Notes: generated from the sequence alone by a model not told the origin. A stretch of DNA of 64,000 bases from Anaerobium acetethylicum (GCF_900096945.1 NZ_FMKA01000002.1:186001-250000), one strand, 5' to 3'. Shown: positions 10,144 to 21,245, counted from the first letter of the stretch. Translations and numbers: made by a program.

Positions 10144-12687
10144 ATGAACATAGCATTTGATGCTGCTGCAATATTTGGCCCTATGAGCAAAAATCGGGGC
10201 ATAGGAAATTACGCTGTGGATCAGTTTAAGACAATGATACAAAGGGATACGGAAAACAGATACTTTCTGCTTAATTTTTTTGAAGATGTTAATATGGATA
10301 ATTGGTTGCCGGAAAGTGAAAATTTCTCGTCGCACTATTTTTACTGTGGTAAGGATAACTTTCTTCTGAGTAATCCGGAATATCAGGAGGTAATCGGAGA
10401 TATTATTAAAAAATTTAATCGAGAATACAGTATTGACATTTTCTACATCACTTCCCCATTTGAGTCACGCAATGTGAAATATAAAAAAGAATGGTTTGGA
10501 AACGTTAATGTTGTTGCAACTGTTTATGATATTATTCCATACGTTTTTAAGGACAGATACATTGCTGATTCAGATACATATGAATGGTACATGAGCTGTA
10601 TTGAAATGTTGAAATGGATTGATAAACTATACGTGATATCTAATAGTGTAAAAGATGATATGATCAAATATCTTGAATTTGATCCAAATCAAATAGATGT
10701 AATCTACGGCGCGGTTAGTGAGATGTACAAAGAAATCGAGATTTCTGAAGGACAAGTGAACAGCTTGTTTTCGAAGTTTGGTATCGAAAATGATTATATT
10801 ATGTGTACGGGTGGAGATGATGACAGGAAGAATATAGGCAGCTTGATTTTAGCATATTCAAAAATGCCAGCGGAGCTGATTGAGAAATATCAGTTGGTTG
10901 TAGTGTGTAAACTCTCGGCGGAAGCAGTTGATAAATACATAAAAATCATAAATGAGAATGGGATTGCAGGAAGAGTGATACTCACTAATTTTGTTTCCTC
11001 TTCTGAATTAATTCAGTTATATAATAAAGCTTATCTAATGGCCTTTCCATCTCAGTACGAGGGATTTGGCCTGCCTATTGTAGAAGCCTGGGCGTGTGGA
11101 ACACCTGTATTAACATCTGACAATTCCAGCCTGGGTGAAATAGCAGCTGAGTCTGCTATTCTTGTAAATCCTTTCGAAGTGCAGTCGATAACAGAGGGAC
11201 TGGTTTATGCCCTAAAGAGAGCTGATTTAGATGAGTTTATTGAAAAAGGAAGAAAACGACTGGAAAAATTCCGCTGGAACGTTGTTGCAGATGCAACTAT
11301 CGAGCTGCTGAATCAATTGGTTGAAAAGAAAGTCAGCAATGATACGAAGCAGAAAGCACGCGAGAAAATTGCGTTTTTTACTCCGTTGCCACCGTTACAG
11401 TCAGGAATCTCTGATTATAGTGTCGATATCATTGGAGAACTAAGCCAGTACTTTGATATTGATGTGTATATTGATAATGGTTATAAGGCAAACTGCGAAC
11501 TTGCGGATAATGTAAATATCTATAATCATAAAAAATTCAAAAAGAAAGAAGCAGGGTATTTTGATATTGTATATCAGATGGGGAATTCTGAATACCATGA
11601 ATATATGATGCCTTATATTAAAGCTAATAAGGGAACTGTGGTATTACATGATTATAATCTGCATTCACTGCTACAGTATCTGACTTTATATAAACAGTCC
11701 AATAATATGAAGCAATACGAAAAGTATCTGCTTGAAGATTTTGATATAGAAACGGTAGAAGAATATCTGAAGAATCTTCAGAACCGAACTACTGATATAG
11801 AAATTAGCGGGATGGAGTTGAATGGGTGCGTTTCAAACTATGCGAATAAAATTATCGTTCATAGCGATGAAGCAAGAGAAAAGCTTTTGACACGTAACAT
11901 AGGAAGAAATGTGAGGTGCATAAGACATTATGCAAAAATCGAATCATTGGTTGATAAATCTACACTCAAAACGAAAAATAATTTTTTGGAAGATGAAATA
12001 GTGATTGCATCATTTGGTCATATTCATGAGACCAAAAGGGCTATTCCAATTCTTAAAGCATTTGCTATGCTTTGCAAAAAATATAATAACCTTCGATATA
12101 ATTTCGTTGGTAAATTGGATAAAGGCATTAAAAACAATTTTGAGGATATCGTTCAACAGCATAATTTAGGGGAATTGGTAACGGTAACAGGGTATACGGA
12201 ACTTGAACAATTTGAAGAATTTATTGATTTTACCGATATCTGTGTTAACCTCCGTCATCCTTATAATGGAGAGACTAGCGGCAGTCTTATGCGTGAATTA
12301 GCAAAAGGAAAGTGCGTGCTGATAAATAACCTGGGAAGCTTTAGCGAGATTCCGGATGAGGGATGTGTTAAAATCCCCCCGGTTTCTGAGATGCAGGAGC
12401 ATGAAGAGGTCCAGGCGATCTATGATGCACTTGAAGCTCTCGTTGAAGATAGAGCTCGAATTGATGAAATTGGGATGAAGGCTCGTGAATATGCTATTAA
12501 AAATCTTGCGCTTGATAAAATTGGAATCCACTATAAAAACTTTATCTGCAATCAGGAAAAATCGGCTATTACGGAAAAAATCATGAAAGATATCATAGGG
12601 TATGAATTGATTGATAAGAGCTATAATTCGGAAGAAGTTAAGCAGCTGGCCACAACATTAGGATACAGTAAGAGTTATATGCACTAG
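10144..12687 (+). CDS. Bifunctional two-domain glycosyltransferase (GT4-GT4)
   Basis: Two GT4-like domains: 'FPSQYEGFGLPIVEAWACGTPVLTSDNSS' and 'IAFFTPLPPLQSGISDYS...NLRHPYNGETSGSLMRELAKGKCVL'. Confidence 0.88.
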   Translation: MNIAFDAAAIFGPMSKNRGIGNYAVDQFKTMIQRDTENRYFLLNFFEDVNMDNWLPESENFSSHYFYCGKDNFLLSNPEYQEVIGDIIKKFNREYSIDIFYITSPFESRNVKYKKEWFGNVNVVATVYDIIPYVFKDRYIADSDTYEWYMSCIEMLKWIDKLYVISNSVKDDMIKYLEFDPNQIDVIYGAVSEMYKEIEISEGQVNSLFSKFGIENDYIMCTGGDDDRKNIGSLILAYSKMPAELIEKYQLVVVCKLSAEAVDKYIKIINENGIAGRVILTNFVSSSELIQLYNKAYLMAFPSQYEGFGLPIVEAWACGTPVLTSDNSSLGEIAAESAILVNPFEVQSITEGLVYALKRADLDEFIEKGRKRLEKFRWNVVADATIELLNQLVEKKVSNDTKQKAREKIAFFTPLPPLQSGISDYSVDIIGELSQYFDIDVYIDNGYKANCELADNVNIYNHKKFKKKEAGYFDIVYQMGNSEYHEYMMPYIKANKGTVVLHDYNLHSLLQYLTLYKQSNNMKQYEKYLLEDFDIETVEEYLKNLQNRTTDIEISGMELNGCVSNYANKIIVHSDEAREKLLTRNIGRNVRCIRHYAKIESLVDKSTLKTKNNFLEDEIVIASFGHIHETKRAIPILKAFAMLCKKYNNLRYNFVGKLDKGIKNNFEDIVQQHNLGELVTVTGYTELEQFEEFIDFTDICVNLRHPYNGETSGSLMRELAKGKCVLINNLGSFSEIPDEGCVKIPPVSEMQEHEEVQAIYDALEALVEDRARIDEIGMKAREYAIKNLALDKIGIHYKNFICNQEKSAITEKIMKDIIGYELIDKSYNSEEVKQLATTLGYSKSYMH

Positions 12688-12866
12688 TCGTTATTTGGAA
12701 GAATGAGTTGTTGACGGAAGAATGAAGGTGGATGTCTATAGTAAGTAGCCGAATATTTCAAAGAACGAATTGGATACAATTTGACAAACCTACAGTAACT
12801 ATGTTGTGTAGAGCACCGTTGAAAAAATCATCATGAATAATTTAGGATTAGAGAGGTACAAACCAG

Positions 12867-13316
12867 ATGTATGATAAAACAATCAATGTAGCAGAGATTA
12901 TGAGAAAAATTAAAATGGAAGCTGTTCCAAAAAATATATGGGGTGATAGTGACGATGTCCAGCCGGAGGAAATAGTCAGATTTACAAAAAATAAATTAAT
13001 CGAGAGTTATAATGTTATAAATGAAACTGTTAATCGTGCAGAAGTATATAAAACTATCGGATATAGGACTCCGGAATTTGAAAGTCTTCCTAAATTCATC
13101 AGGCCGCTTTTTAAACTGGCATTTAAAGTGTTTGCTAAGGTGACACGCTATATCATAAAGGATCAGAATACATTTAATGAAGATATTCAGGCTTCATTGA
13201 AGTCGCTGACAGAAGGTCAGCAGTATATAATAAGAGCTATCGAATACATGGATGACAGGCTCGAAAAATTAACGGATACACAAGGAAAAGATAAGCGAAA
13301 CGAAAAAGAGGAATAG
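12867..13316 (+). CDS. Small hypothetical protein resembling the N-terminal helical region of the FkbM protein
   Basis: 149 aa; 'PLFKLAFKVFAKVTRYIIKDQNTFNEDIQASLKSL' compared with 'RAIRKILRWYIEPVCEQQSAFNNAVTPSIGRM'. Confidence 0.7.
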   Translation: MYDKTINVAEIMRKIKMEAVPKNIWGDSDDVQPEEIVRFTKNKLIESYNVINETVNRAEVYKTIGYRTPEFESLPKFIRPLFKLAFKVFAKVTRYIIKDQNTFNEDIQASLKSLTEGQQYIIRAIEYMDDRLEKLTDTQGKDKRNEKEE

Positions 13317-13393
13317 AGCAGACTGGGAAGTGGAAATAAGAGGTCAGTATGAAATTACATCGACTGACAATGATATAGGCGGAGGGAAACCAT

Positions 13394-15769
13394 ATGAATA
13401 TTTTGATTGATGGCCAGACGTTGGAGACGATGGAAGTCAATAGAGGAATCGGAGTATATTTCAAAAATATTCTGGCAAATATGATGAAGCAGAGTTATGT
13501 GCATAATTGGTATATTACCATATCGAGAAAAGAATCATTAAAAACTCTGGATCCATGGATTTTAAAAAAAATCAAACCAATTGTTAGTAATAAGTTTGTG
13601 CCGGGAACTGACTATAGCCGTAACAATGTTTTTACACGGGAATTAAATAGAATCATAAAGGAAAAGAAAATTGATGCGGTATGGATACCGAATCCGTTAA
13701 TGATAAATGTATTATTTCCCGATGACAAGCTGGACTGCAAAATGTTTGCGACGATTTATGATCTGATACCAGTTGTGATGCCTGCCCCAGGATGGCCGAA
13801 AGAAATAAAAAAGGAATATGACAGGCGTCTTAATTATTTAAATGAGAAAGAGATAAATTTTTTCTTTATTTCAGAGGCAACAAAGAAGGATTTTGAAAAA
13901 TATGTCGGGATATGCAAAAGTAACAATAAGGTGACACTGCTTGCGGCAGATAGCAAGCTTTTTTACAGGAAAAGAGAAAAAAGTAGCCTTGGAGCTGAAC
14001 CATACATTGTTTTCACGGGAGGCTTTGATTATAGGAAGAATATCGGCGGAGCAATTGAAGCGCTGTCAAAAATGAAAAAAATATATTCAGATGCGGTTGT
14101 GGCAGCCATAAAATTATATATTGTATGCAGATGTTCTGAGGAGCAAAAGACTGAATTTTATAAGAAACTTAAAAAATTGGATCTTGAGAACCAGGTTATT
14201 CTTACAGGATATATTTCTGATGAGGAATTGTCTGAGTTGTATGCAGGAGCAGATGTATTCTTTTTTCCTTCACTGTATGAGGGGTTCGGACTGCCTATTC
14301 TCGAAGCAATGCTCGGAGGCGCATATATTTTAAGTGCCGATAACTCGTCACTGCCGGAGGTGTGTGGAAAACACGGAATGTTATGTAAAGCCGACGATGT
14401 GAATGATATGGCAAATAAGCTGTATCAGGCAATACAAAATGCGAAAAATGAAACAATGGAAGAAAAGCACGCACGACAGGAGTACGCAATGGGATTTTCC
14501 TGGGAGGAAGCGGCCATGGAGAGTCTTTCTGCAATAGAGGGCGTGGAGATTATGGAAGAAGATGGAGAGAAAAAAAAGATAGCAATCGTAACTCCATGGC
14601 CCGACCAGCAAACAGGAATTGCCAATTATGTATTTAAATTCGTTCCATATCTTAGCAAGTACTTTGAGGTTGATATTTTTATCGACAATACGATAGAAAA
14701 AAAATGCCAGTTCAGGCCGAACAACTATGGAAATATTTACAATATAAAAGAACTGGACAGCAGGCATGATGATTATGAGCAGATCCTGTATCAGATGGGC
14801 AATAACAGCAGTTTCCATACCGGAGTCTATAATTATCTGAAGAAATACCCGGGAATTGTTGAAATTCATGATTTCATATTACAGCCTTTTTTCTACCATT
14901 CTTATTTCCTGAAAAAGCAGTACGACGTTTTCGCCGAAGCTATAGAACTAGGATATGGAGAAGAAGGTCTGGATTATTTCAGAAATCTGAAGCAAGGCAA
15001 TATACAGAATGAGAATTTCCAGTTCCCTATGAGCCATTCTGTCAGCAGAGCAGCAAAAAAAACCATTTTCCACAATCACTGGTCGGGTGAACAGATGGGG
15101 GACAGGGAAGATATAGTCATAATCCCACTGCCATGCCATGACAGGTTTGATGTGAATCCAGCTACAGCCGAAAGTATCAGGGAAGGATTTCTAAAAAAAT
15201 TCAACATTCATAGTGGAGAAATCGTAATTGGGTGTTTTGGATTTGTAAATGAGAACAAACGTCCGGACAAAATAATCAGTGCTGTTGAAAAGTTGATTGA
15301 GAAGAATTTGAAATTGAGGCTTGTTTTTTTTGGGAAATCGAATTTTTCGGGGATGAACGATATAATCAGGCAGAAGAACCTGGAGGGTATAGTTCACATC
15401 ACAGGTTATGTAGACTATGACGAATATGCGGTAGGTTTGGAAATGTGCGATATCATAGTGAATCTGAGATACCCTTCCATGGGTGAAGCGTCAGGCACTC
15501 TCTGTGAGGCATTCAAATATGGAAAGCCGGTGCTTGTGAGTGATATAAATCAGTATACGGAATACCCTGACGAAGTCTGCTGGAAGGTGCCGGTTGGCAG
15601 ATATGAAGTTGAGGTTATGGAAAAAATGCTGGAATATCTTATCGCTCATGAGGATGTAAGAAATGCACTAGGAAATAATGCAAAGGCCTATGCTGATACG
15701 GTATTAGCACCTGAAAGCATAGCAAAGATATATTATAACGTAATTCATACTTTTGAAGATATGGAGTGA
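13394..15769 (+). CDS. Bifunctional two-domain glycosyltransferase (GT4-GT4), paralog of 10144-12687
   Basis: 'FFPSLYEGFGLPILEAMLGGAYILSADNSSLPEV' plus 'IAIVTPWPDQQTGIANY...NLRYPSMGEASGTLCEAFKYGKPVLV'. Confidence 0.88.
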   Translation: MNILIDGQTLETMEVNRGIGVYFKNILANMMKQSYVHNWYITISRKESLKTLDPWILKKIKPIVSNKFVPGTDYSRNNVFTRELNRIIKEKKIDAVWIPNPLMINVLFPDDKLDCKMFATIYDLIPVVMPAPGWPKEIKKEYDRRLNYLNEKEINFFFISEATKKDFEKYVGICKSNNKVTLLAADSKLFYRKREKSSLGAEPYIVFTGGFDYRKNIGGAIEALSKMKKIYSDAVVAAIKLYIVCRCSEEQKTEFYKKLKKLDLENQVILTGYISDEELSELYAGADVFFFPSLYEGFGLPILEAMLGGAYILSADNSSLPEVCGKHGMLCKADDVNDMANKLYQAIQNAKNETMEEKHARQEYAMGFSWEEAAMESLSAIEGVEIMEEDGEKKKIAIVTPWPDQQTGIANYVFKFVPYLSKYFEVDIFIDNTIEKKCQFRPNNYGNIYNIKELDSRHDDYEQILYQMGNNSSFHTGVYNYLKKYPGIVEIHDFILQPFFYHSYFLKKQYDVFAEAIELGYGEEGLDYFRNLKQGNIQNENFQFPMSHSVSRAAKKTIFHNHWSGEQMGDREDIVIIPLPCHDRFDVNPATAESIREGFLKKFNIHSGEIVIGCFGFVNENKRPDKIISAVEKLIEKNLKLRLVFFGKSNFSGMNDIIRQKNLEGIVHITGYVDYDEYAVGLEMCDIIVNLRYPSMGEASGTLCEAFKYGKPVLVSDINQYTEYPDEVCWKVPVGRYEVEVMEKMLEYLIAHEDVRNALGNNAKAYADTVLAPESIAKIYYNVIHTFEDME

Positions 15770-15776
15770 ATATTAA

Positions 15777-16994
15777 ATGAAACCAATAGCATTTGTGATT
15801 CCCTGGTATGGTGACGACATTCAGGGAGGGGCTGAGATTGAGTGCAACCACCTTGCACATTGCTTCATGGATTCCGGCATGGAGGTCGAAGTACTTACTA
15901 CTTGTGTCAAAAAAGCAGCCGATGACAAAGGGAAAAATACCCTGCATGCTGGAATATCTAAAGAAAGCGGAGTTTTGGTAAGGAGATTTAAAGTCAGAAA
16001 GCAGAACAAAGACCGGTATAATTGTGCGAATCTGAAACTTTACAATAATATGCCAGTGACCGCAGAGGAAGAAAGGATGTATGTTGAAGAGGACATTAAT
16101 AGTCCTGCCATGTACAGATATATCCGAGATAATAGAGATAAATATGAATGTTTCATTTTCATGCCATACCTCTATGGCCCCACATATAATGGGTCGCGTG
16201 AGTGCCCGGATAATTGCATTATGATTCCCTGCTTTCATGACGAGAGTTATGCATACATGAATCTTACGAAGGAGTGTGCGGCAAGATTTAAGGGAATGAT
16301 ATTCCTTTCAAAACCCGAGGGTGAACTAGCCCACCGTCTCTATGACCTTTCAAAGGTAAAGACGGCTGTCCTGGGTGCCTATGTGGAATCTGGCTGGGAG
16401 GATTCCTGCGACCCACAGGCCTTCAGGGAAAAATATAACATTCAGGATGACTTCATCCTCTATGCGGGCCGCAAGGACAGCGGGAAAAAAGCCGATGAGC
16501 TGATGAAATTTTTTATACAGTATAAAAAATTTCACAAGGAAGAAAAACTCAAGCTTGTCATAATAGGCGGTGGAACGCTTGAAATACCCAGGGAATTCCA
16601 GCGTGAGGTAATCGACCTTGGCTTCGTATCTATCGAAGACAAGCACAATGCATTTGCGGCATCCCTCTTTCTTTGCAATCCATCCTATTTCGAAAGCTTT
16701 TCCATCGTAATCATGGAGAGCTGGCTTGCAAAAAGGCCGGTGCTGGTATCGGAGCATTGCGCAGTGACCACAAATTTCTGCCAGGAAAATAATGGAGGGC
16801 TTTATTATGATAATTTTGGAACATTTTGCGGTTGCCTGGATTTTATGATTAAAAACAAAGAGATTGCCGATAAGATGGGTGAGAATGGTTTTAAGTATGT
16901 TACAGAAAATTTTACACATAAGGTTATCAGTGAAAAATATATACGGTTTTTAAGGGGAATTATAGAGGATAAAAGCACAGCCTTCACAAAGTGA
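15777..16994 (+). CDS. Glycosyltransferase family 4
   Basis: 'IPWYGDDIQGGAEIECNHLAHCF...CNPSYFESFSIVIMESWLAKRPVLVSEHC'. Confidence 0.88.
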   Translation: MKPIAFVIPWYGDDIQGGAEIECNHLAHCFMDSGMEVEVLTTCVKKAADDKGKNTLHAGISKESGVLVRRFKVRKQNKDRYNCANLKLYNNMPVTAEEERMYVEEDINSPAMYRYIRDNRDKYECFIFMPYLYGPTYNGSRECPDNCIMIPCFHDESYAYMNLTKECAARFKGMIFLSKPEGELAHRLYDLSKVKTAVLGAYVESGWEDSCDPQAFREKYNIQDDFILYAGRKDSGKKADELMKFFIQYKKFHKEEKLKLVIIGGGTLEIPREFQREVIDLGFVSIEDKHNAFAASLFLCNPSYFESFSIVIMESWLAKRPVLVSEHCAVTTNFCQENNGGLYYDNFGTFCGCLDFMIKNKEIADKMGENGFKYVTENFTHKVISEKYIRFLRGIIEDKSTAFTK

Positions 16995-17031
16995 TTTGTG
17001 ATATTCAAAAGAAAAAGAAATGAAAAATAGA

Positions 17032-17093
17032 AATTAAAAAAGATGGCCACACAAAACTTTAAATTACATTTTGTGTGGCCATCTTTTTTAATT
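17032..17093. terminator. Bidirectional intrinsic terminator
   Basis: 25-bp perfect inverted repeat (AATTAAAAAAGATGGCCACACAAAA), 12-nt loop, T/A tracts on both sides, between convergent genes. Confidence 0.9.
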
Positions 17094-18852
17094 ATTCATC
17101 GGCATAATTCTTTCCAAATATGCGATCGTACTGTAGCAGTCGATAGTCTTCAATTGCATCGTTTATTGCATCCGGATAATTGTCTCTATAGATATTTCCA
17201 TTTGCATCGACAACATAATTTGCATCTATGGAGTTCACTTCTTCTCTTAAATCCAGTAAAAAATGGAAGTAATCAGGCATGTCCAAACCGATTCTGCTTA
17301 ATACATAGGGAGCCATATAGCTAGCATCAAGCTGTATATTCTGTTCGGTATCCATAGAATAGTTTGCCCACATTAAAAAAGGTGTTGAATAATAGGATAC
17401 AACCTCGTCATTACTCATCTCCCCGATACTATGTCCGAGCAAATCTTCATACGCTCCAATCCAGGGTCTGTGATCGCCAAAGAAAACGATAATTGTTGGC
17501 TCATCACAGTTTCTGAAATAGTTTATCAGCTGTTCTAATGCTTTGTCTGATTTATTCAGAACACTCAGGTAATTGTTCACAGACTCTTTATCAGACAAAT
17601 TATTAATTCCAACCGATACGGTATTGCCTTCGGTAAGAGGCTTATAAGGGGCATGGTTCTGAATTGTCACCTCGAATATAAACTGCTTACTTCCTTTATT
17701 GTTTTCAAAGGTCTCGATTATCTTGTTAAAAGACGTTTCATCTGTTACGTAATCGCCCTCATATAAGGGCTGTATAAAATCCTTGATGTTTATAAATTTG
17801 GAGAAGCCAAAAAGTGGATAAACTTCATCTCTTGACCAAAACATTTCATCATTTGGGTGGATTGCAGTGGAAATGTAACCCTGAGCATTCAGGACGGATG
17901 CAAGTGTTTCTGTATTTTTGTGTACATACTGCTGATAAGGGATAGAGTTTGGTGGCAAGAATACCATGCTGTTTCCTGTTAGCACCTCGTATTCTGTATT
18001 GCACGTGTTTCCGCCAAAACATGAAACCGTAACATGGCCGTAAGTTGTCTCTTCTTTCAAACTATTGAAGAAAGGTGTCGCTTCTATGTTGGTATTCAGG
18101 TCGCCGAACTCGCTTAGGTCTGAATAAGACTCACTCATTATCATAATAATATTAGGATTTATATCTGTATTACAGTCGGTCATCACAATGTCTTTTTTTA
18201 TTGTCTCTATGCTTACATTTGTGTAGTTATCAGGCTTTTCTATGTGAACATAATCCATATTTTTAATAAACGAAGAGACGAATCCACCCTGCTGATAGGT
18301 AGCCTGTTGGCTCCATATTGCAAAAAAGAGAGAGTCGTCAGCTTTGATAATTTCACAGGCGCCTGTAAAGCCGATGACAGATATGACAAGCAGAACAAGC
18401 CTTGCCCATATTTTTGTGATTTTGTGTCTGGCGAATAGGCTTAGTATAATGATTAGTACGAATATAAGTATCATATTTCTTACAGTATCTGATATCTGGA
18501 TGTTCATGCTCCCAGCAATATCGATGCAGGCTTTGTATGCGAAGAAATCGCTTGGCAGCAGAGGCTCGTTCTTCAGTATCCATTTATAATAGTCAACTAT
18601 TCCGAGTAATCCAAATATTAGGTTTAATGATAGCGATGCAATTAGAAAATTGTTCGAAATCGAATAAACAGCTAGTTCCACAAATAAAGCAACTGCATAG
18701 GTATAAAGAAGGATATCCATTCTGTTCTTATAGAACTGGAAAGCTGTGTTCATGCTCAGATGATTTAATGTTTCAATCATAAATGCCGTAAACAGTGGAA
18801 ATAGTGTCAGTGCTGTTATTGTTAATATTAGATTTTTCTTTTTCTTATTCAT
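17092..18852 (-). CDS. LtaS-like sulfatase-fold phosphoglycerol transferase
   Basis: Multi-TM N-terminus, then 'PNIIMIMSESYSDLSEFG...SCFGGNTCNTEYEVLTGNSMVFLPP...VFFGDHRPWIGAYED'. Confidence 0.85.
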   Translation of the reverse strand: MNKKKKNLILTITALTLFPLFTAFMIETLNHLSMNTAFQFYKNRMDILLYTYAVALFVELAVYSISNNFLIASLSLNLIFGLLGIVDYYKWILKNEPLLPSDFFAYKACIDIAGSMNIQISDTVRNMILIFVLIIILSLFARHKITKIWARLVLLVISVIGFTGACEIIKADDSLFFAIWSQQATYQQGGFVSSFIKNMDYVHIEKPDNYTNVSIETIKKDIVMTDCNTDINPNIIMIMSESYSDLSEFGDLNTNIEATPFFNSLKEETTYGHVTVSCFGGNTCNTEYEVLTGNSMVFLPPNSIPYQQYVHKNTETLASVLNAQGYISTAIHPNDEMFWSRDEVYPLFGFSKFINIKDFIQPLYEGDYVTDETSFNKIIETFENNKGSKQFIFEVTIQNHAPYKPLTEGNTVSVGINNLSDKESVNNYLSVLNKSDKALEQLINYFRNCDEPTIIVFFGDHRPWIGAYEDLLGHSIGEMSNDEVVSYYSTPFLMWANYSMDTEQNIQLDASYMAPYVLSRIGLDMPDYFHFLLDLREEVNSIDANYVVDANGNIYRDNYPDAINDAIEDYRLLQYDRIFGKNYADE

Positions 18853-18915
18853 AATGTTTGTTTCATGCTCCTTGATTTTTTGTTAAATCGCATATGTTGG
18901 ACATACCGACAATCT

Positions 18916-18953
18916 TTTATATCTCATAGGCGAACTTTCATAAGAGATATAAA
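18916..18953. repeat. Palindrome related to repeat element B
   Basis: TTTATATCTC/GAGATATAAA arms around ATAGGCGAACTTTCATAA; followed by GGGGTGAAGTGGCGAAGTTATTTTG, similar to the insert inside repeat A copy 1. Confidence 0.6.
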
Positions 18954-19020
18954 TGCCCCGCTAGGGGGTGAAGTGGCGAAGTTATTTTGTTCTACTGAAT
19001 GAGATGGAGCAAAAAATATC

Positions 19021-19064
19021 ATAGCATAAGAAAAGCCCGCTTTAGCAGGCTTTTCTTATGCTAT
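19021..19064 (-). terminator. Intrinsic terminator downstream of rmd
   Basis: 20-bp stem with one mismatch (ATAGCATAAGAAAAGCCCGC / GCAGGCTTTTCTTATGCTAT), loop TTTA. Confidence 0.8.
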
Positions 19065-19067
19065 TTG

Positions 19068-20006
19068 CTAAACCATCCCCCGCCAGTAATCCAGCGTTTC
19101 CTCCAGTGTCTGCTCCAGCCCGATCACCGGCTTCCATCCGGTGCAGCTCTTGAGCTTGAAGGCATCCGCCTCGATAACCGGCACATCAACAGGTCTCAGC
19201 CTGTCTGCGTCGATCTCAACCCTGATTTTCTTCTCGGACAGGGAGAGGATGAGTTCGAGTATACTGTTGATTTCCACGGCCCTGCCGCTGCCCACATTGT
19301 AGGTCTCGCCAGGCTTTCCATGCTCCATGAGCGCGGAATAGGATCTGACCACGTCCCGCACGTCGGTGAAGTCTCTTCGGGCGCTCAGGTTGCCTACCCG
19401 GATGACTGGCTCCCGGAGGCCTTTTTCGATTTCTGCCACCTGCTTGCAGAAATCGGCGACTACGAAGATCGGGGACTGGTTAGGTCCGATGTGGTTGAAT
19501 GCCCTTACGGACATGATGTCCATGCTGTAAGCCTGGGCATAGATTTTGCCTATCATGTTCTGGCATGCCTTGGTGGCTGCATAGATGTTTCCGGGACGGA
19601 GGACGTTCTCTTCCCCCACTGGCGTCTCATCTTCCCGGATATGGCCGTATTCCTCGCCTGAGCCGATGAGAAGCACCCTTGGACTGTAATCCAGTTCTCT
19701 GATGGCGTCAAGGAGGTTTACACTGCCCTTGATATTGACGTCTATGGTAAGCCCCGGGTTTTTCCAGGAAAGCGCCACCGAACTCTGGGCTGCAAGATGG
19801 AAAATGCAGTCAGGGCGTATGGCATTCAGCAGTGCTGAGATTTCCTGTCTGTTTAATATATCCAGATCGTACACTGAGGAGCTGCCGGTAAGAAAGGTCT
19901 CATGTTCCATTTTTGTTGCATATACCTGCCAGCCCAGATTGTTGTTCAGATGGTCGGCCAGATAGCTGCCGACGAATCCGGCTCCGCCTATTATAAGTGC
20001 TTTCAT
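19068..20006 (-). CDS. rmd: GDP-6-deoxy-4-keto-D-mannose reductase (extended SDR)
   Basis: 'IIGGAGFVGSYLADHL', 'YAATKACQ' (YxxxK), 'GSGEEYG', 'RRDFTDVRDVVRSY'; adjacent to gmd. Confidence 0.82.
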   Translation of the reverse strand: MKALIIGGAGFVGSYLADHLNNNLGWQVYATKMEHETFLTGSSSVYDLDILNRQEISALLNAIRPDCIFHLAAQSSVALSWKNPGLTIDVNIKGSVNLLDAIRELDYSPRVLLIGSGEEYGHIREDETPVGEENVLRPGNIYAATKACQNMIGKIYAQAYSMDIMSVRAFNHIGPNQSPIFVVADFCKQVAEIEKGLREPVIRVGNLSARRDFTDVRDVVRSYSALMEHGKPGETYNVGSGRAVEINSILELILSLSEKKIRVEIDADRLRPVDVPVIEADAFKLKSCTGWKPVIGLEQTLEETLDYWRGMV

Positions 20007-20105
20007 ATGAGATTCTCCTTGTTTTTAGGATTGTGGGAGCACAAAGTGCGGAACAATCCGTAGGTATCAGGGGGCAAAACACCTTTTGCCCCCTGCAGCA
20101 TGACA

Positions 20106-21191
<1,086 letters not shown>

Positions 21192-21245
21192 TTAAACCGC
21201 ATGTTTCCGCTGGCTGTCTTTCATGGATTATAACCGAACCGTCAT

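Noticed and set aside
15639-16238. 199-aa minus-strand ORF opposite the junction of two glycosyltransferases
   Set aside because: Spans two well-supported plus-strand genes; no domain signature.
19068-20006. Long plus-strand ORF 18999-19661 opposite rmd
   Set aside because: Antisense to a well-supported SDR enzyme; no recognizable domain or SD.
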